The notes: generated by a model not told the origin, from the sequence alone. DNA of 64,000 nt from CAWBQO01 sp963790965 (GCA_963790965.1 CAWBQO010000003.1:496001-560000), one strand, 5' to 3'. Shown: positions 17,278 to 26,719, counted from the first letter of the stretch. A program made the numbers and translations.

Positions 17278-17381
17278 ACTGGCAAATGGCCGCGGATGGC
17301 TTGGTCTGATCCAGCCCACTCCTGCAAGGTGCGGTGGAAGAACGGTTGCGGCTTAGAATCTTTATTGTACATCCGTGTTCC

Positions 17382-18071
17382 ATGACAAAGTTTCCAACAG
17401 AACCCCGTCTCATCGCCATTCTGCCGCCGGAGTACCTGCCGAGGCTGGATGTTTGCGGGCTGGCGTCGGCCGTTGATGGACTTATCTTAGGAGATCTCTT
17501 TCAGTATAGCCGCCAGTCTTATCAAAACCGCGCGCGCATCAGGACGCCGCAGGGGCGGATGTGGCTTTCCGTCCCGCTGGTGGGCGGCCAGGCGGGGACG
17601 CCCATTAAACAAGCTCAGATCGCGTCCGGCACCAGCTGGCAGCGGCATCATTTGCAGGCCATTCAGTTCAACTACGGCACGTCGCCGTTCTACTTTCACT
17701 ATGAACCCGAACTGCGGGAATTAGTCGGCCGCAAGTACGAGCGGCTTGCGGATCTCACCGTCGCATCCTGGCACCTTTTGCTGAAGTCACTGCGCGTCGG
17801 GACGCCCGTCGTTTGCACCTCTGAACTCCCCGGCAGCCCCGCAGGGTTCGACGCGGTTCGGGCGCTGTTCCCGCGCAGCGATGTTCTGGCACTGCCGCGA
17901 CTTCAGTCGCCGACGGCTCCGCCGCTCCGGATCTGGACATTTGAGGAGCGCCCTTACCGGCAGAGCTTCAACGGATTTGAAGAGGGCCTCTCCGCGCTCG
18001 ACCTGCTGATGAACTACGGCCCCGAAGCCCCTGCCGTACTGCAAAACGGAATGCAGCGCACGCAATCATAA
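17382..18071 (+). CDS. WbqC-like family protein
   Basis: The 229-residue product matches the WbqC family (PF08889), found near surface polysaccharide and amino-sugar loci and sometimes thought to be an aminotransferase partner or acyltransferase, without a proven reaction. Typical stretches are ILPPEYLPRLD at the N-terminus (family: hQPxYxPxxxxF), SYQNRARIRTPQG, and LSVPLVGG followed later by WQRHHLQAIQFNYG. The start at 17382 is chosen because the 16 codons upstream are not conserved-looking. An AATCTT at 17357 and TTTATTGT just after could be its promoter region. It is convergent with the phosphatase gene at 18359. Confidence 0.85.
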   Translation: MTKFPTEPRLIAILPPEYLPRLDVCGLASAVDGLILGDLFQYSRQSYQNRARIRTPQGRMWLSVPLVGGQAGTPIKQAQIASGTSWQRHHLQAIQFNYGTSPFYFHYEPELRELVGRKYERLADLTVASWHLLLKSLRVGTPVVCTSELPGSPAGFDAVRALFPRSDVLALPRLQSPTAPPLRIWTFEERPYRQSFNGFEEGLSALDLLMNYGPEAPAVLQNGMQRTQS

Positions 18072-18113
18072 CCTTCCCTTTTCGCCTCCTGCGCCATCCT
18101 CGCGCGCCCTGTT

Positions 18114-18177
18114 GAACGCAGTGAAGGATTTGTGCTTGCCGTAGCCTGAGATGCTTCGCTTCGCTCAGCATGACACG
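18114..18177 (+). repeat. Dispersed repeat, short copy C
   Basis: GAACGCAGTGAAGGAT is followed after 16 bases by CTGAGATGCTTCGC and CAGCATGACA. The blocks are those of copies A and B but in the opposite order and with a shorter interior. It lies in the 287-base spacer between two convergent genes (18072-18358). The rest of that spacer shows nothing recognisable. Confidence 0.7.
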
Positions 18178-18358
18178 CGGGGAGGGTTCGGTATTTCTTG
18201 GGCTCCTCACCGCTGCCGTTGACTCCCATTCCCACCGAGGTCTCATAGTATGTTGAGACTGTAGGCCCGTACAGCCAACTTTAAGGGAGGCGTGCCAGGG
18301 GAGATGAATAAGGCTCACGGTTCTACTCTGGCCCGCACCACGCCGGAGAGTCCTGTGT

Positions 18359-21300
18359 TCATTCGGAACGCTCTTTCATCTTCAAAATGATGAAGGTCAC
18401 GTCGTCGTCCGGGCGGGTGCCGTCGCACCATTCGGCAAGTAGCGTTTCGAGGCCTGCGACGATTTCCGTCGCGGAGCGATTGGCGAGGGAGGCGGTAACC
18501 TGGGCCGCGCGTTCGTACCCGAATAGCTCGCCATTCGGACTGCGAAGTTCCGGAAAACCGTCGCTCATTAACACCAGCGTATCGCCCGGCGAGAGTTCGG
18601 CGCTGAAGCGGCTGTAGGGCACATTGCCCGGACCGCCGAGCGGAACGCCTTTCAGCGGGACAACCGACGACGTTTCATCTCGCGACCGGAACAGCACGGC
18701 GGGCGGCATCCCGGCACCGATCAGTTCGACATGTTGGCCCCGAAGCCTCACCACGGCAAGCGCCATGTAGAGCTTCGGCAACCGCATCTTCCGAAGCGCG
18801 CGCCCGGACTTTCGGAGAACTTGCTCGAGTTCAGCTTCCTGGGCGAATGCGGTCCAGAGGCTCTTCATGGCGGTGACCATCGTTCCTGCCTGGAGGCCGT
18901 GCCCTGTTGCGTCGCCAATGGTGAGGGTGAGCGTGCCGTCACTGGAGAGATGGAAGTCGTAGTAATCGCCGCCCACCTCCGTGGCCGTTTGCATGAAAGC
19001 CGCCACTTCAACCATGGGATGGATCGGCAGCCGCTTCGGAAGCATGGACAACTGGAGTTCGCGCGCCGCTTCCAGTTCTTGCGTTTGCCTTAAGTTCTCG
19101 GCCCGCAGGTAGTCTGCGCGGGCCTCAGCTGCCTCCGCGCGCAGTTCGCCTTCGCGCAGCCGAGACCGCTCCCGTTCACGCTCGGTCAGCCGCCGCCGCT
19201 GGACGCGGTCCACCACAAGGAAGCCAATCGCCAGCGCCGCCGCATAGAAAAGGATAGCCCACCAGCGGAGCCACCACGCGGGCTGCACAGAAACGGTATA
19301 GGCGAGCGGAGTGGTAGACCAAAGTCCGTCGTTGTTGGCTGCAATCACCTCGAACGAATATTCCTTGGCGGCGAAGAAAGCGCCAAGATTCGTATAGCGC
19401 ATCTGAGTCTCGCTCTTCTCCGGCGACCACTGCTCGTCGTATCCCACGAGGCGCGTTTTGTAGCGAACCGATTTCTCATCCGCAAAACTGAGCGCGGCGT
19501 ACTCTATGTTCAGCTCATTGTCGCCGTTGCGGCTCTGCCGGAAGCTCGCGCGCCGGAAAGTCGGCTGTGGCGCGAACGCGTTCTTGCGGTCCAGGTAAGG
19601 ACGATACAGCGAAAGTCCGGTTGCCGTACCGTAATAGACGGTGCCGTCGGCACCTACCTTGACGGCATCCGGTCCCCAGGAGGCGTTTCCAACCAGCCCT
19701 TCACGCTTCGTCAGCAAACGCCGGAGGGTGCGCGTTTGCGGGTCTACTTCCGCGAGGCCGCGGTCGCTTCCTACCCACAGGGTATTGCTTCGGGGTGCAA
19801 ACGCCATTCCAAACGGAGTGCCGTCGAAGCCCTGGGCCTGGCTCAGGCGCGTGGTGATGCCGAGCGGATCGCCCTGCAGCACGAGCACAGTCGCTCCGAT
19901 CGCCCAGAGTTCATCCCCGAGCGGTACGACCACGGAAAGCCCATCCAAACCCCTGTTCTCCACCGAGTCGATGACCGTCTCGAACAGGGGTGTCGAGATG
20001 TTGCGCGCTCGAAAAGGTGCTTTGCCGATGACCTGCGGCACCGAACTGTCGAAATCTGCAATCGTAAGCGGCTTCCTGCTGCGGAACGTGCCGTTTTGAT
20101 GCGAACCGATCAGGGCGTGTCCGTCCTTATCAAACCAGATCCCCCACGTCGTTCCGTTCGCAAGGCCGGATTCGGGCATAAAAATGTACCATTGGCCCTT
20201 AACAATGCAGCGCAACCCGTCGCCCGCGAAACAGAGCGCATTCGTGGTGTTCGCAGAACCGACACTGTCGGGCAGGTCCATACCCTGGCAGGCTCCAGAG
20301 AATCCGATAGGATAGGATGCAAGAAAGGCCGTCCGCCCGAAGAGGGTGAGGCTCTGGTTCTTGATCGCGCCGGGTGCCTCTATGCCACCCCGCCGGAACG
20401 TCAGGCGGCTGACGCCAAGCCGAGTCGCCATCCAGATGCCCTGCTCCTGATCCCGGCAAAGGTTGAGAATGAGCTGGCTATCGAGACCCTCTTTTTCGGT
20501 TACGTGTTCAATCGTCCCGTCAGGGCTGATAAGCGACAAACCGCTCGGACCTCCGGCGACAATGAAGCGGAGGGAATCGCGAGGGGAGGATGTTGCGACG
20601 GAGAGCAGAGGAAGGACGGAAGTAACGTCCATGCCTGGCAAAGCGGCCCGTTCGCCGACGTGGGAAACGCCGGTGAACTGGCTGAAGGCGGCGTAGTCGT
20701 CGCGCATTTTGGAGAGTCCTGCATTGGAGGCGATCCAGATGTTGCCCTCCCGGTCCTGCAGGAGGTCCCAGATATTGTCGTCGAGGAGGCCCTGCTTGCG
20801 GGTGTAGAACACCGGTGCCGCCTCGTCGCGGTTGACTCTCATCAATCCGCCGCCAATGCCTCCAATCCACAGCGTGCCTGAATTGTCTCGCAGGAGCGTT
20901 TGGACCTCGCCGGGATAGGAGATTGGAACGAAAACACCGCGGATTCCGTCGCCCGTCCCGTCAGCGGTCCAGATCTTCCCTGACTTGCAGCCGCCCCACA
21001 TTTTTCCATCGGACAACTCCGCCATCGCAGTGTTCATATCGCAGCCGACGCTGTCCAGAAGAGCGTAATTCAGGCTCGAAGGCGGGAACACCATCATCCG
21101 ACCACCGGCAAGACTCACCCACACGGACCCGTCTTTCCGGCCCACCATGCTTACGGCTTTACCCGGGTGGCCTTCCCTCGTATCGGGTAGTGGAATGGTG
21201 TCCACGGTGGCGCTCCTGTCGTCCCCGTCGCGGAAGCGCAGCAGACTGCTTCCCGTCGGCGCTGTCCAGATTGCGCCTGCAGCGTCGCTGATCAGGGCAC

Positions 21301-21715
21301 TTGACGTCGTCACGGCCGCCAGGGGTAGGGGAATGCCTCCATACGTGGCGGTAAAGGTGAGTGAATCCTCATTCTGAACACCGGATAGGGAGCCGTCGGA
21401 GACGGAGATGCCGTCAGACGAGCCAACCCATAGTCTTCCGGCAGCATCCTCAGCGAGTGCCCAGGTCGAGCGCGCATTAAGGCTGTCTTTATACCCGAAG
21501 TTATCGATCTGCCTGCCGTCGTACCGGTCCAGTCCTGCACCGAAAGCGGAGATCCACAGGTATCCGAGGCGGTCCTGATAAATACGGGTGATACCAGACG
21601 CCGACAGCGGGTTTACTTCGCTATCCGGCGTGTAGTGCGTCAACGGAAGCTCCTGCGCGCGTACGAGCGGCGCGGCAGTGGTACAGAGCAGCAGTATCGC
21701 AGCCACATACGGCAT
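18359..21715 (-). CDS. Propeller-sensor PP2C (SpoIIE-type) phosphatase
   Basis: The product (1118 residues from the ATG at 21715) starts with a signal peptide ending in VRAQE. It then has a long periplasmic region of two-component-regulator propeller blades (repeats such as GYLWISAFGAGLDRYDG and GNIWIASNAGLSKM), a Y_Y_Y domain, one membrane helix near residue 800 (WAILFYAAALAIGFLVV), a coiled coil, and a C-terminal SpoIIE phosphatase of about 230 residues with VGGDYYDF, IGDATGHG and LMSDGFPEL, which keep the metal-binding aspartates. It probably dephosphorylates an anti-sigma-factor antagonist in response to an external ligand. Upstream in-frame ATGs (to 21829) would only lengthen the leader. 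Confidence 0.9.
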   Translation of the reverse strand: MPYVAAILLLCTTAAPLVRAQELPLTHYTPDSEVNPLSASGITRIYQDRLGYLWISAFGAGLDRYDGRQIDNFGYKDSLNARSTWALAEDAAGRLWVGSSDGISVSDGSLSGVQNEDSLTFTATYGGIPLPLAAVTTSSALISDAAGAIWTAPTGSSLLRFRDGDDRSATVDTIPLPDTREGHPGKAVSMVGRKDGSVWVSLAGGRMMVFPPSSLNYALLDSVGCDMNTAMAELSDGKMWGGCKSGKIWTADGTGDGIRGVFVPISYPGEVQTLLRDNSGTLWIGGIGGGLMRVNRDEAAPVFYTRKQGLLDDNIWDLLQDREGNIWIASNAGLSKMRDDYAAFSQFTGVSHVGERAALPGMDVTSVLPLLSVATSSPRDSLRFIVAGGPSGLSLISPDGTIEHVTEKEGLDSQLILNLCRDQEQGIWMATRLGVSRLTFRRGGIEAPGAIKNQSLTLFGRTAFLASYPIGFSGACQGMDLPDSVGSANTTNALCFAGDGLRCIVKGQWYIFMPESGLANGTTWGIWFDKDGHALIGSHQNGTFRSRKPLTIADFDSSVPQVIGKAPFRARNISTPLFETVIDSVENRGLDGLSVVVPLGDELWAIGATVLVLQGDPLGITTRLSQAQGFDGTPFGMAFAPRSNTLWVGSDRGLAEVDPQTRTLRRLLTKREGLVGNASWGPDAVKVGADGTVYYGTATGLSLYRPYLDRKNAFAPQPTFRRASFRQSRNGDNELNIEYAALSFADEKSVRYKTRLVGYDEQWSPEKSETQMRYTNLGAFFAAKEYSFEVIAANNDGLWSTTPLAYTVSVQPAWWLRWWAILFYAAALAIGFLVVDRVQRRRLTERERERSRLREGELRAEAAEARADYLRAENLRQTQELEAARELQLSMLPKRLPIHPMVEVAAFMQTATEVGGDYYDFHLSSDGTLTLTIGDATGHGLQAGTMVTAMKSLWTAFAQEAELEQVLRKSGRALRKMRLPKLYMALAVVRLRGQHVELIGAGMPPAVLFRSRDETSSVVPLKGVPLGGPGNVPYSRFSAELSPGDTLVLMSDGFPELRSPNGELFGYERAAQVTASLANRSATEIVAGLETLLAEWCDGTRPDDDVTFIILKMKERSE

Positions 21716-21924
21716 CCAGTTATTCCTCACCGCACGGCGCTTACCGGAACGAGGAGCATGAAGATGGCCGTTCGGCGCGCCCTGCAGAAGGCTGCCGATC
21801 GCGAGTTGTAGAGGGACGAAGTGGGGCATACGCTCGGGGGTGCTTATCTTTTTCTACGGCAGGACCCCCAAACGTTTCATCCGAGCGCCACTTTTATGAA
21901 GATGGCGTGATGAAATCCGCGCGT

Positions 21925-23757
21925 CTACAGTCGCCGGGCGAGGACAAGCGGCAGTTTGAGCATCTCCGTTCGACCCTGATCGGCCGACACGATGTCCACG
22001 AGTACGATATAAATCCCAATGCGCAGGTCGCGCCCGTCTTCATCGCGGCCGTTCCAGGGAAGCACGGCATTGGTCGGCAATGGGCCGCCCTCGGCAAGAG
22101 TGCGCACCAGGTGCCCGCTGTCGTCGAAGATGCGCACACGGACTGACTCGTTGGGCGCGGTGGAATGAATCTGGATCTCGGCAACGTCATCCTGCCCGTC
22201 GAAGTCCGGCGAGAACACGCGCGGGTGGACCTCCGCCACTGCCGAGCGCGCCTCGACGGCAGGCGCGATGGTAAGGGCGTTGGCGCGTCCCGGCGTGCCG
22301 CCGTCGGGGTGCGGCGAACTGCTCCAGTTGTCCGGGTCATCGGATCGCCCATGAGCTGAGATTCGTTCGAGAGAGATGCCGCGCGTGGCGGCAAGCGCGG
22401 GGTGATGCCACGCGGGGTCGTAAGCCACCTCGTCCAGCACGACGTCGCCGGGGCCGATAACGCGCACCAGCCGACCGTCGTTGCCCAGGGATAGGGAAGA
22501 GCGGTACTGCGGAAGTAGCACTACGTCTCCGCCGTCCAGCGTCGCTGAAGGGAAAGCATCGGTAATTTCCCTCCCGAACGGTCCGTCGCGATCCGCGCCG
22601 GCGAAGGCGAGGATCCTGCCGCCCGCCGGCAGCACGACGCGCGCGCCGGCCAACACGAGGGTGTCGGCCTCCCCGCGTTCGTTGGGCGCTTCCGTGATGC
22701 GCAGGCTGTCGAGGGAGAGCGTGTAGGGCGTCCGGCTCACGAACTCGAGGTACTCCACCTGATCGGGACGGCCGTCGAACGCATCCTGCAGCGGCTCGTA
22801 CATGATCTCGTTGAGGACGACGTCTCCCCGCCGTGCGAAACGTGCCACCGCGCAAACGGTGTCGCGCATGGCCTGACCATTCATTCCGCGCAGGCCCGAG
22901 AGCGACAACTCGGTCTCGCGTGCAGGAGGATCGTTGACCAACGAAAGGCTGATCCCGTCCGCCGCGTCGATGTGCAACGCCTCCGCAGGACGGCCGTTTA
23001 CGAGGACGTTGCCGGATGAAAGGTAGGCCGTATCCAACGCACGCGAAAAGATCAGCCGGGCGCTGCCTTCCGCAGATTCAGTGGCCGAGATGAGGCGCGG
23101 ACGTAAGGCGTCCTCGGGACCCGCCGTGCCTTGCACGTCAATATTGTCGAACAGAAACGCAGTGGACGAGGAAGCCGTGTGTTTGATCCAGATGCCGAAC
23201 CACGCACTTGCGGTGTGCCTGTTGTCCAGCGCAGAAGCAAGGGTAATTCCATTGACGCCGATGCTCCAGCGCCCGTCGGCAGATCGCGTGACGCGCACGT
23301 CCAACCGGCCGCTCGACTCCGTCAGGATGGCGTCGGTGCGTCCGAGTTCGGTTCGGACGGTGCCATCCTGCCGGTAGAAGCGCACCTCGTCTCCGTTGTT
23401 CGTGCCGAACTGAACGAAGTAACCGTCGAGCGCGCCCGTCAGGTCTGGCGTGTCGGCCATGAGGTAAACGCGCGCGCCGCTGAAGTTGCTCAGGTTCACA
23501 TCCGTGTAAACGAACGTCCACGACCACGACCCGATGCTCACGCGCGAGGGTGTGGCGAGGGTAAGCGTATCGGACTTCTCGCCGCCGAACGCCTGCAGCG
23601 CGAAATCGGACCCGAACGGCACCACGCGCCACTTCGACCCGTCGCCCGTCCAGACCGGATTGCGGGCTATGTCGCCGTCGGAGAACGATTCTTTGAACTG
23701 GCCCGTAGCCGGACGGGCGAACAGGGTGCAGAAGAGAAGAAGGGCAAAGAGGCGCAT
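21925..23757 (-). CDS. Secreted lamin-tail domain protein with FlgD-like C-terminus
   Basis: The 610-residue product has a signal peptide (MRLFALLLFCTLFARPATG). An N-terminal laminin-G/concanavalin-like beta domain follows (about 20-210, ending in FLFDNIDVQG). Next come an Ig-like segment, a lamin-tail domain (about 305-475; VVLNEIMYEP, YLEFVSRTP, WSSSPHPDGGTPGRAN), and a FlgD-like Ig domain at the end (PRVFSPDFDGQDD, VRIFDDSGHLVRTL). This layout is typical of large exported proteins in Bacteroidota/Rhodothermota. It lacks the clear PNP-type sorting tail. The function is unknown. Confidence 0.85.
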   Translation of the reverse strand: MRLFALLLFCTLFARPATGQFKESFSDGDIARNPVWTGDGSKWRVVPFGSDFALQAFGGEKSDTLTLATPSRVSIGSWSWTFVYTDVNLSNFSGARVYLMADTPDLTGALDGYFVQFGTNNGDEVRFYRQDGTVRTELGRTDAILTESSGRLDVRVTRSADGRWSIGVNGITLASALDNRHTASAWFGIWIKHTASSSTAFLFDNIDVQGTAGPEDALRPRLISATESAEGSARLIFSRALDTAYLSSGNVLVNGRPAEALHIDAADGISLSLVNDPPARETELSLSGLRGMNGQAMRDTVCAVARFARRGDVVLNEIMYEPLQDAFDGRPDQVEYLEFVSRTPYTLSLDSLRITEAPNERGEADTLVLAGARVVLPAGGRILAFAGADRDGPFGREITDAFPSATLDGGDVVLLPQYRSSLSLGNDGRLVRVIGPGDVVLDEVAYDPAWHHPALAATRGISLERISAHGRSDDPDNWSSSPHPDGGTPGRANALTIAPAVEARSAVAEVHPRVFSPDFDGQDDVAEIQIHSTAPNESVRVRIFDDSGHLVRTLAEGGPLPTNAVLPWNGRDEDGRDLRIGIYIVLVDIVSADQGRTEMLKLPLVLARRL

Positions 23758-23864
23758 GACCGGCGAGGCTACTTGCACCTTTGACCCTTTCTGTCATGCG
23801 AATCTACCCGGCTATTTGTTCGCATGGTTCGTCGCGGCGAGATTCGGTACTTTTTGTTATACTT

Positions 23865-23925
23865 GACGAAGTGAAGCATCTCAGCCATCGGCGACTTGAG
23901 ATTCTTTGCTACGGACGGAAGGATA
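23865..23925 (-). repeat. Dispersed repeat, degenerate copy D
   Basis: CGAAGTGAAGCATCTCAGCC matches the end block of copies A and B (reverse complement of GGCTGAGATGCTTCGC with one change). Beyond it the similarity fades. Confidence 0.5.
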
Positions 23926-24127
23926 ATCTTCAGGCTAAAGTGGGAGTGTAGCGAAGCGCGCCGGGCTTTTGTCTGCGAAGGGCCTCCATTATGAGGTAAC
24001 AGGCATTCCCCTACACGCGCCGGTGCTTCTTCCTTACGAGGATTTGCGCAGGCGGAGCTTGTTGTTGCCGCCGCCAAAGGCGACGATTGCTCTATACGAC
24101 TTCACTTTGATAGAAGCCCGCTCACGC

Positions 24128-24133
24128 GGAGGT
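24128..24133 (+). promoter_or_regulatory. Strong Shine-Dalgarno (GGAGGT)
   Basis: GGAGGT ends 5 bases before the ATG at 24139. It is unusual here because most other genes in the window show A/T-rich sequence rather than a Shine-Dalgarno before the start. It fixes the start codon of the following gene. Confidence 0.7.
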
Positions 24134-24138
24134 GGCGC

Positions 24139-24852
24139 ATGGGAAAGTCAGCAACACAGCTCAGCAACGAGGGATATGTCGGGTGGTCGGTCTTTCAAGC
24201 GGCCCAGGCCTACCGGGCTTCTGCTCCGGATCACTGGCCGATCATCACGATCTCACGCGAGTATGGCGCGGATCCGCAGGAACTGCTGGACCTTCTGGCA
24301 AGCAGAACAGGGTTTGACGTCTGGGACCGGCGCATTCTGCAAGGCGTGGCGCAGGAGACGGGTGGCAAGGAAAGTGCGCTTACGAACCTGGATGAACGGC
24401 GGCGCGATGCTGTCGCAGACGTTCTGCACAGCATGATCGGTGGGCGCGAGCACTCCAACGCCGGCTTCTTGCACGGACTCATGCGCGTCATCCACGCCGT
24501 TGAACGCGAAGGCAAGGCGATCCTGGTAGGCCGGGGAGCCAATTACATCTGCGACGCGCATCGCAGCTACCGCGTTCGGCTTGTCCGGCCTCTGGACGTT
24601 CGCGCACGCGAGTACGCCGCCCGCGAAGGCACTACGGTGGATGAGGCGCAGCGAACGGTGCTCGAACACGACGCGAGCCGTGCTGATTTCGTGCGCCAGT
24701 CCTTCCGGCATGATGTGGCCTGCCCGTCCGATTACGACCTGGTTCTCAATTCGGCAGCGTGGGATCTCGAGGGCCTTGCCGACCTGCTCCTTGCAGGTTA
24801 CGCGAAGAAGTTCGGCCGCCTGCCGGTCGTGGCGCCGGTGTCATCCTCATAG
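24139..24852 (+). CDS. Cytidylate kinase-like family protein
   Basis: The 237-residue product belongs to the cytidylate-kinase-like family (PF13189), P-loop proteins related to Cmk. The N-terminal phosphate loop is degenerate (ITISREYGADPQEL in place of a GxxGxGK loop), as is usual in this family. Further family traits are VWDRRILQGVA, ILVGRGANYI and the Arg-rich lid RVRLVRPLDVRAREY. The true substrate of the family is unknown. It stands alone, preceded by a strong Shine-Dalgarno, and followed by a secreted peroxiredoxin gene after 108 bases. Confidence 0.8.
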   Translation: MGKSATQLSNEGYVGWSVFQAAQAYRASAPDHWPIITISREYGADPQELLDLLASRTGFDVWDRRILQGVAQETGGKESALTNLDERRRDAVADVLHSMIGGREHSNAGFLHGLMRVIHAVEREGKAILVGRGANYICDAHRSYRVRLVRPLDVRAREYAAREGTTVDEAQRTVLEHDASRADFVRQSFRHDVACPSDYDLVLNSAAWDLEGLADLLLAGYAKKFGRLPVVAPVSSS

Positions 24853-24960
24853 AGGTATTGTTAAGCCCGGCGCGCACTTGAGCAACAACTCGGAAACGTT
24901 CGGGAGCGGAGCGTGGTACGAGGGGTCTTCATCATTTCTTTAAGCCTCGAGTCGCTTGCT

Positions 24961-25551
24961 ATGCTTAAGCTTTCTTTGCTCTTTCGGTGGACTGCGGCCG
25001 CTTCGCTCTTTTTCTCTATGGTCGGCGCGGCTTCGGCGCAGTCAGGGCCGGTCGTGGGCGATGTCGCGCCTGTAGTAGAAGGAACGACGGCAGACGGCGC
25101 GGCGTGGAGCAGCCGGTCGGTGGCTCCCGGCAAGCTGCTCGTCATCTATTTCTATCCCGCCGCTATGACCGGCGGATGCACCGCTCAGGCGTGCGCCTTC
25201 CGTGACCGGCGGACGAAACTTACGGAACTCGGGGCCGACGTGATTGCCGTGAGCGGTGACCGGAAAGAAAACCTTCAGGTCTTCCGCAAAGCCAATCGCC
25301 TGAACTTCCCCCTTCTGGCTGATCCTGAAGGAAAGATCGCGGAGTCTTTCGGCGTCCCGGTGCAGAAAGGCGGCAGCATTTCGCGTGAAGTCGACGGAGA
25401 GACGGTCGTCCTCACGCGCGACCATACACTTGCGCGTTGGACGTTCATCGTCGGGCCGGATGGTAAGATCGTTTACCGCGACACCGAAGTCGATGCCGCC
25501 GGCGATGCGGATGCGGTCATTGCGGCGATCGAAAGCTTCAAAGCCAGGTAG
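24961..25551 (+). CDS. Secreted peroxiredoxin (AhpC/TSA, BCP-like)
   Basis: This is a thiol peroxidase that reduces hydroperoxides. The 196-residue product starts with a signal peptide (MLKLSLLFRW..., cleavage near ASA-QS at residue 26). The AhpC/TSA domain has the peroxidatic cysteine Cys73 and a second cysteine Cys78 in GGCTAQACAFRD, the five-residue spacing of the BCP/PrxQ type. Export means it works in the periplasm, so it needs an extracytoplasmic reductant. The ATG at 24961 is chosen because the signal peptide begins there. It is convergent with the cytidine deaminase gene 7 bases away. Confidence 0.9.
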   Translation: MLKLSLLFRWTAAASLFFSMVGAASAQSGPVVGDVAPVVEGTTADGAAWSSRSVAPGKLLVIYFYPAAMTGGCTAQACAFRDRRTKLTELGADVIAVSGDRKENLQVFRKANRLNFPLLADPEGKIAESFGVPVQKGGSISREVDGETVVLTRDHTLARWTFIVGPDGKIVYRDTEVDAAGDADAVIAAIESFKAR

Positions 25552-25558
25552 CGCCGCC

Positions 25559-26365
25559 TCATGCCTTGCGGGTGAGGGTGGTGCCGGTGAAGTAGCCGGG
25601 CAGCAGTTCGTCCGGCGTCGTTTCGACGAAAGAGGTGCCGCCGGTGTCCATCCAGACCCGCGCGTTCGGGGCGAGTTCTGCGATAACCTGTCGGCACGCG
25701 CCGCAGGGCGAACAGCCGTCGTCGTCGGAGCAGGTCAGGTACAGGTTTACAATGTTCGTGACGCCGTAAGAGGCGGCGGTTCCGAGCGCGTTTCTTTCAG
25801 CGCAGAGGACGCGGCTCCAGTCGCTGTGCTCTATGTTGGCCCCGAGAAGCAACTTGCCGTCGGCGGTTTCGATTGCGCACCCGACCTTAAAGTCGGACTC
25901 GGGCACAAACGCCCGCTCGGCCGCCCTGCGCGCCCATGCGATACCGTCGGCAGGCGAGAGCGGCGCGTCCACGGGTTGGTACGGATTCCATGCTCCAGTG
26001 ACCTCGGGAATCTCTTTCAGGCCCGCCCGCACAAAGGCATTCGCGCCGACGGCTTCAAACGGTCCGAAGTGATGGTCGTCGAGGAACGCGAGGTCGGCCG
26101 GCTGCAAATCGCCGCTGCACGCGCCCGCAACCACCTCCGACGAAGGAATCATCTCGGCGGTGGTAAAAGCGTTGATGATCGCGGGTATGACAAGGGAGAA
26201 AGAGGCGGTTTCAACGCGGACGCCCGCCACCCATTCTCCGGAATCGAGCAGCAGAACCACGGCGGCACGCTGTCCGGAATAGGGAACTACGGAGCGTTGC
26301 GCAACCGATCCGGCGAGGCGGTGCAGTTCGTCGAGACGAGTGCGGGTGGGGCTGGTGGAGAGCAT
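25559..26365 (-). CDS. cdd: Two-domain cytidine deaminase with the active site in the C-terminal domain
   Basis: The enzyme deaminates cytidine/deoxycytidine to uridine in pyrimidine salvage. The 268-residue product (ATG at 26365; one at 26413 is also open) has two deaminase-like halves. The C-terminal half carries the zinc site: CAER (Cys188, Glu190) and SPCGAC (Cys221, Cys224). The N-terminal half keeps PYS and VRVETAS but has IPAI where the zinc motif should be, so it is non-catalytic. In the E. coli two-domain enzyme the N-terminal half is the catalytic one. Upstream lies a 354-base gene-free stretch. Confidence 0.85.
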   Translation of the reverse strand: MLSTSPTRTRLDELHRLAGSVAQRSVVPYSGQRAAVVLLLDSGEWVAGVRVETASFSLVIPAIINAFTTAEMIPSSEVVAGACSGDLQPADLAFLDDHHFGPFEAVGANAFVRAGLKEIPEVTGAWNPYQPVDAPLSPADGIAWARRAAERAFVPESDFKVGCAIETADGKLLLGANIEHSDWSRVLCAERNALGTAASYGVTNIVNLYLTCSDDDGCSPCGACRQVIAELAPNARVWMDTGGTSFVETTPDELLPGYFTGTTLTRKA

Positions 26366-26719
26366 ACTTGAGGGGCTGTTGATTCGAGTAAACGTAACTG
26401 CACGCCGGCGCACGTCTTATAACTTACTAAACTTGAACGAAGCAGAACATCTTCCTTAATCCTTATCGACAGGGAAGTTGCTCAGGATTTTGTTGATTTC
26501 CCATCAATGGGATACACCACAGTCTTACGGGGCGATGCACATTGCTGGAACGCTGTCTGGCACCATCTAAAGTCTCTATCGAGGAGGAGATTGCGGTGGT
26601 ACGTTGGTTCATGATGTCAGCTACATACAGCGCTTTCTATTGATTCAACTGTCTCTTAAGTAAGGGTTTCTGCGGTTTCTGCGGCTTGTGCTTATTTCCA
26701 ACAGCGCCCGTCGTGGTGC
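26366..26719. other. Gene-free stretch between cdd and the hybrid kinase
   Basis: This stretch is noticeably more A/T-rich than its surroundings and has no credible gene or recognised repeat. A short tandem GGTTTCTGC occurs twice in a row near 26668. No terminator or transposon end was found. It may hold the cdd promoter. Confidence 0.4.

Larger units (their letters stand above)
23758..24138. other. Spacer between two divergent genes
   Basis: These 381 bases hold no credible gene. A degenerate copy of the dispersed repeat lies at 23865-23925 (GAAGTGAAGCATCTCAGCC). A good Shine-Dalgarno for the downstream gene is at the right end. The rest shows nothing recognisable. Confidence 0.5.
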
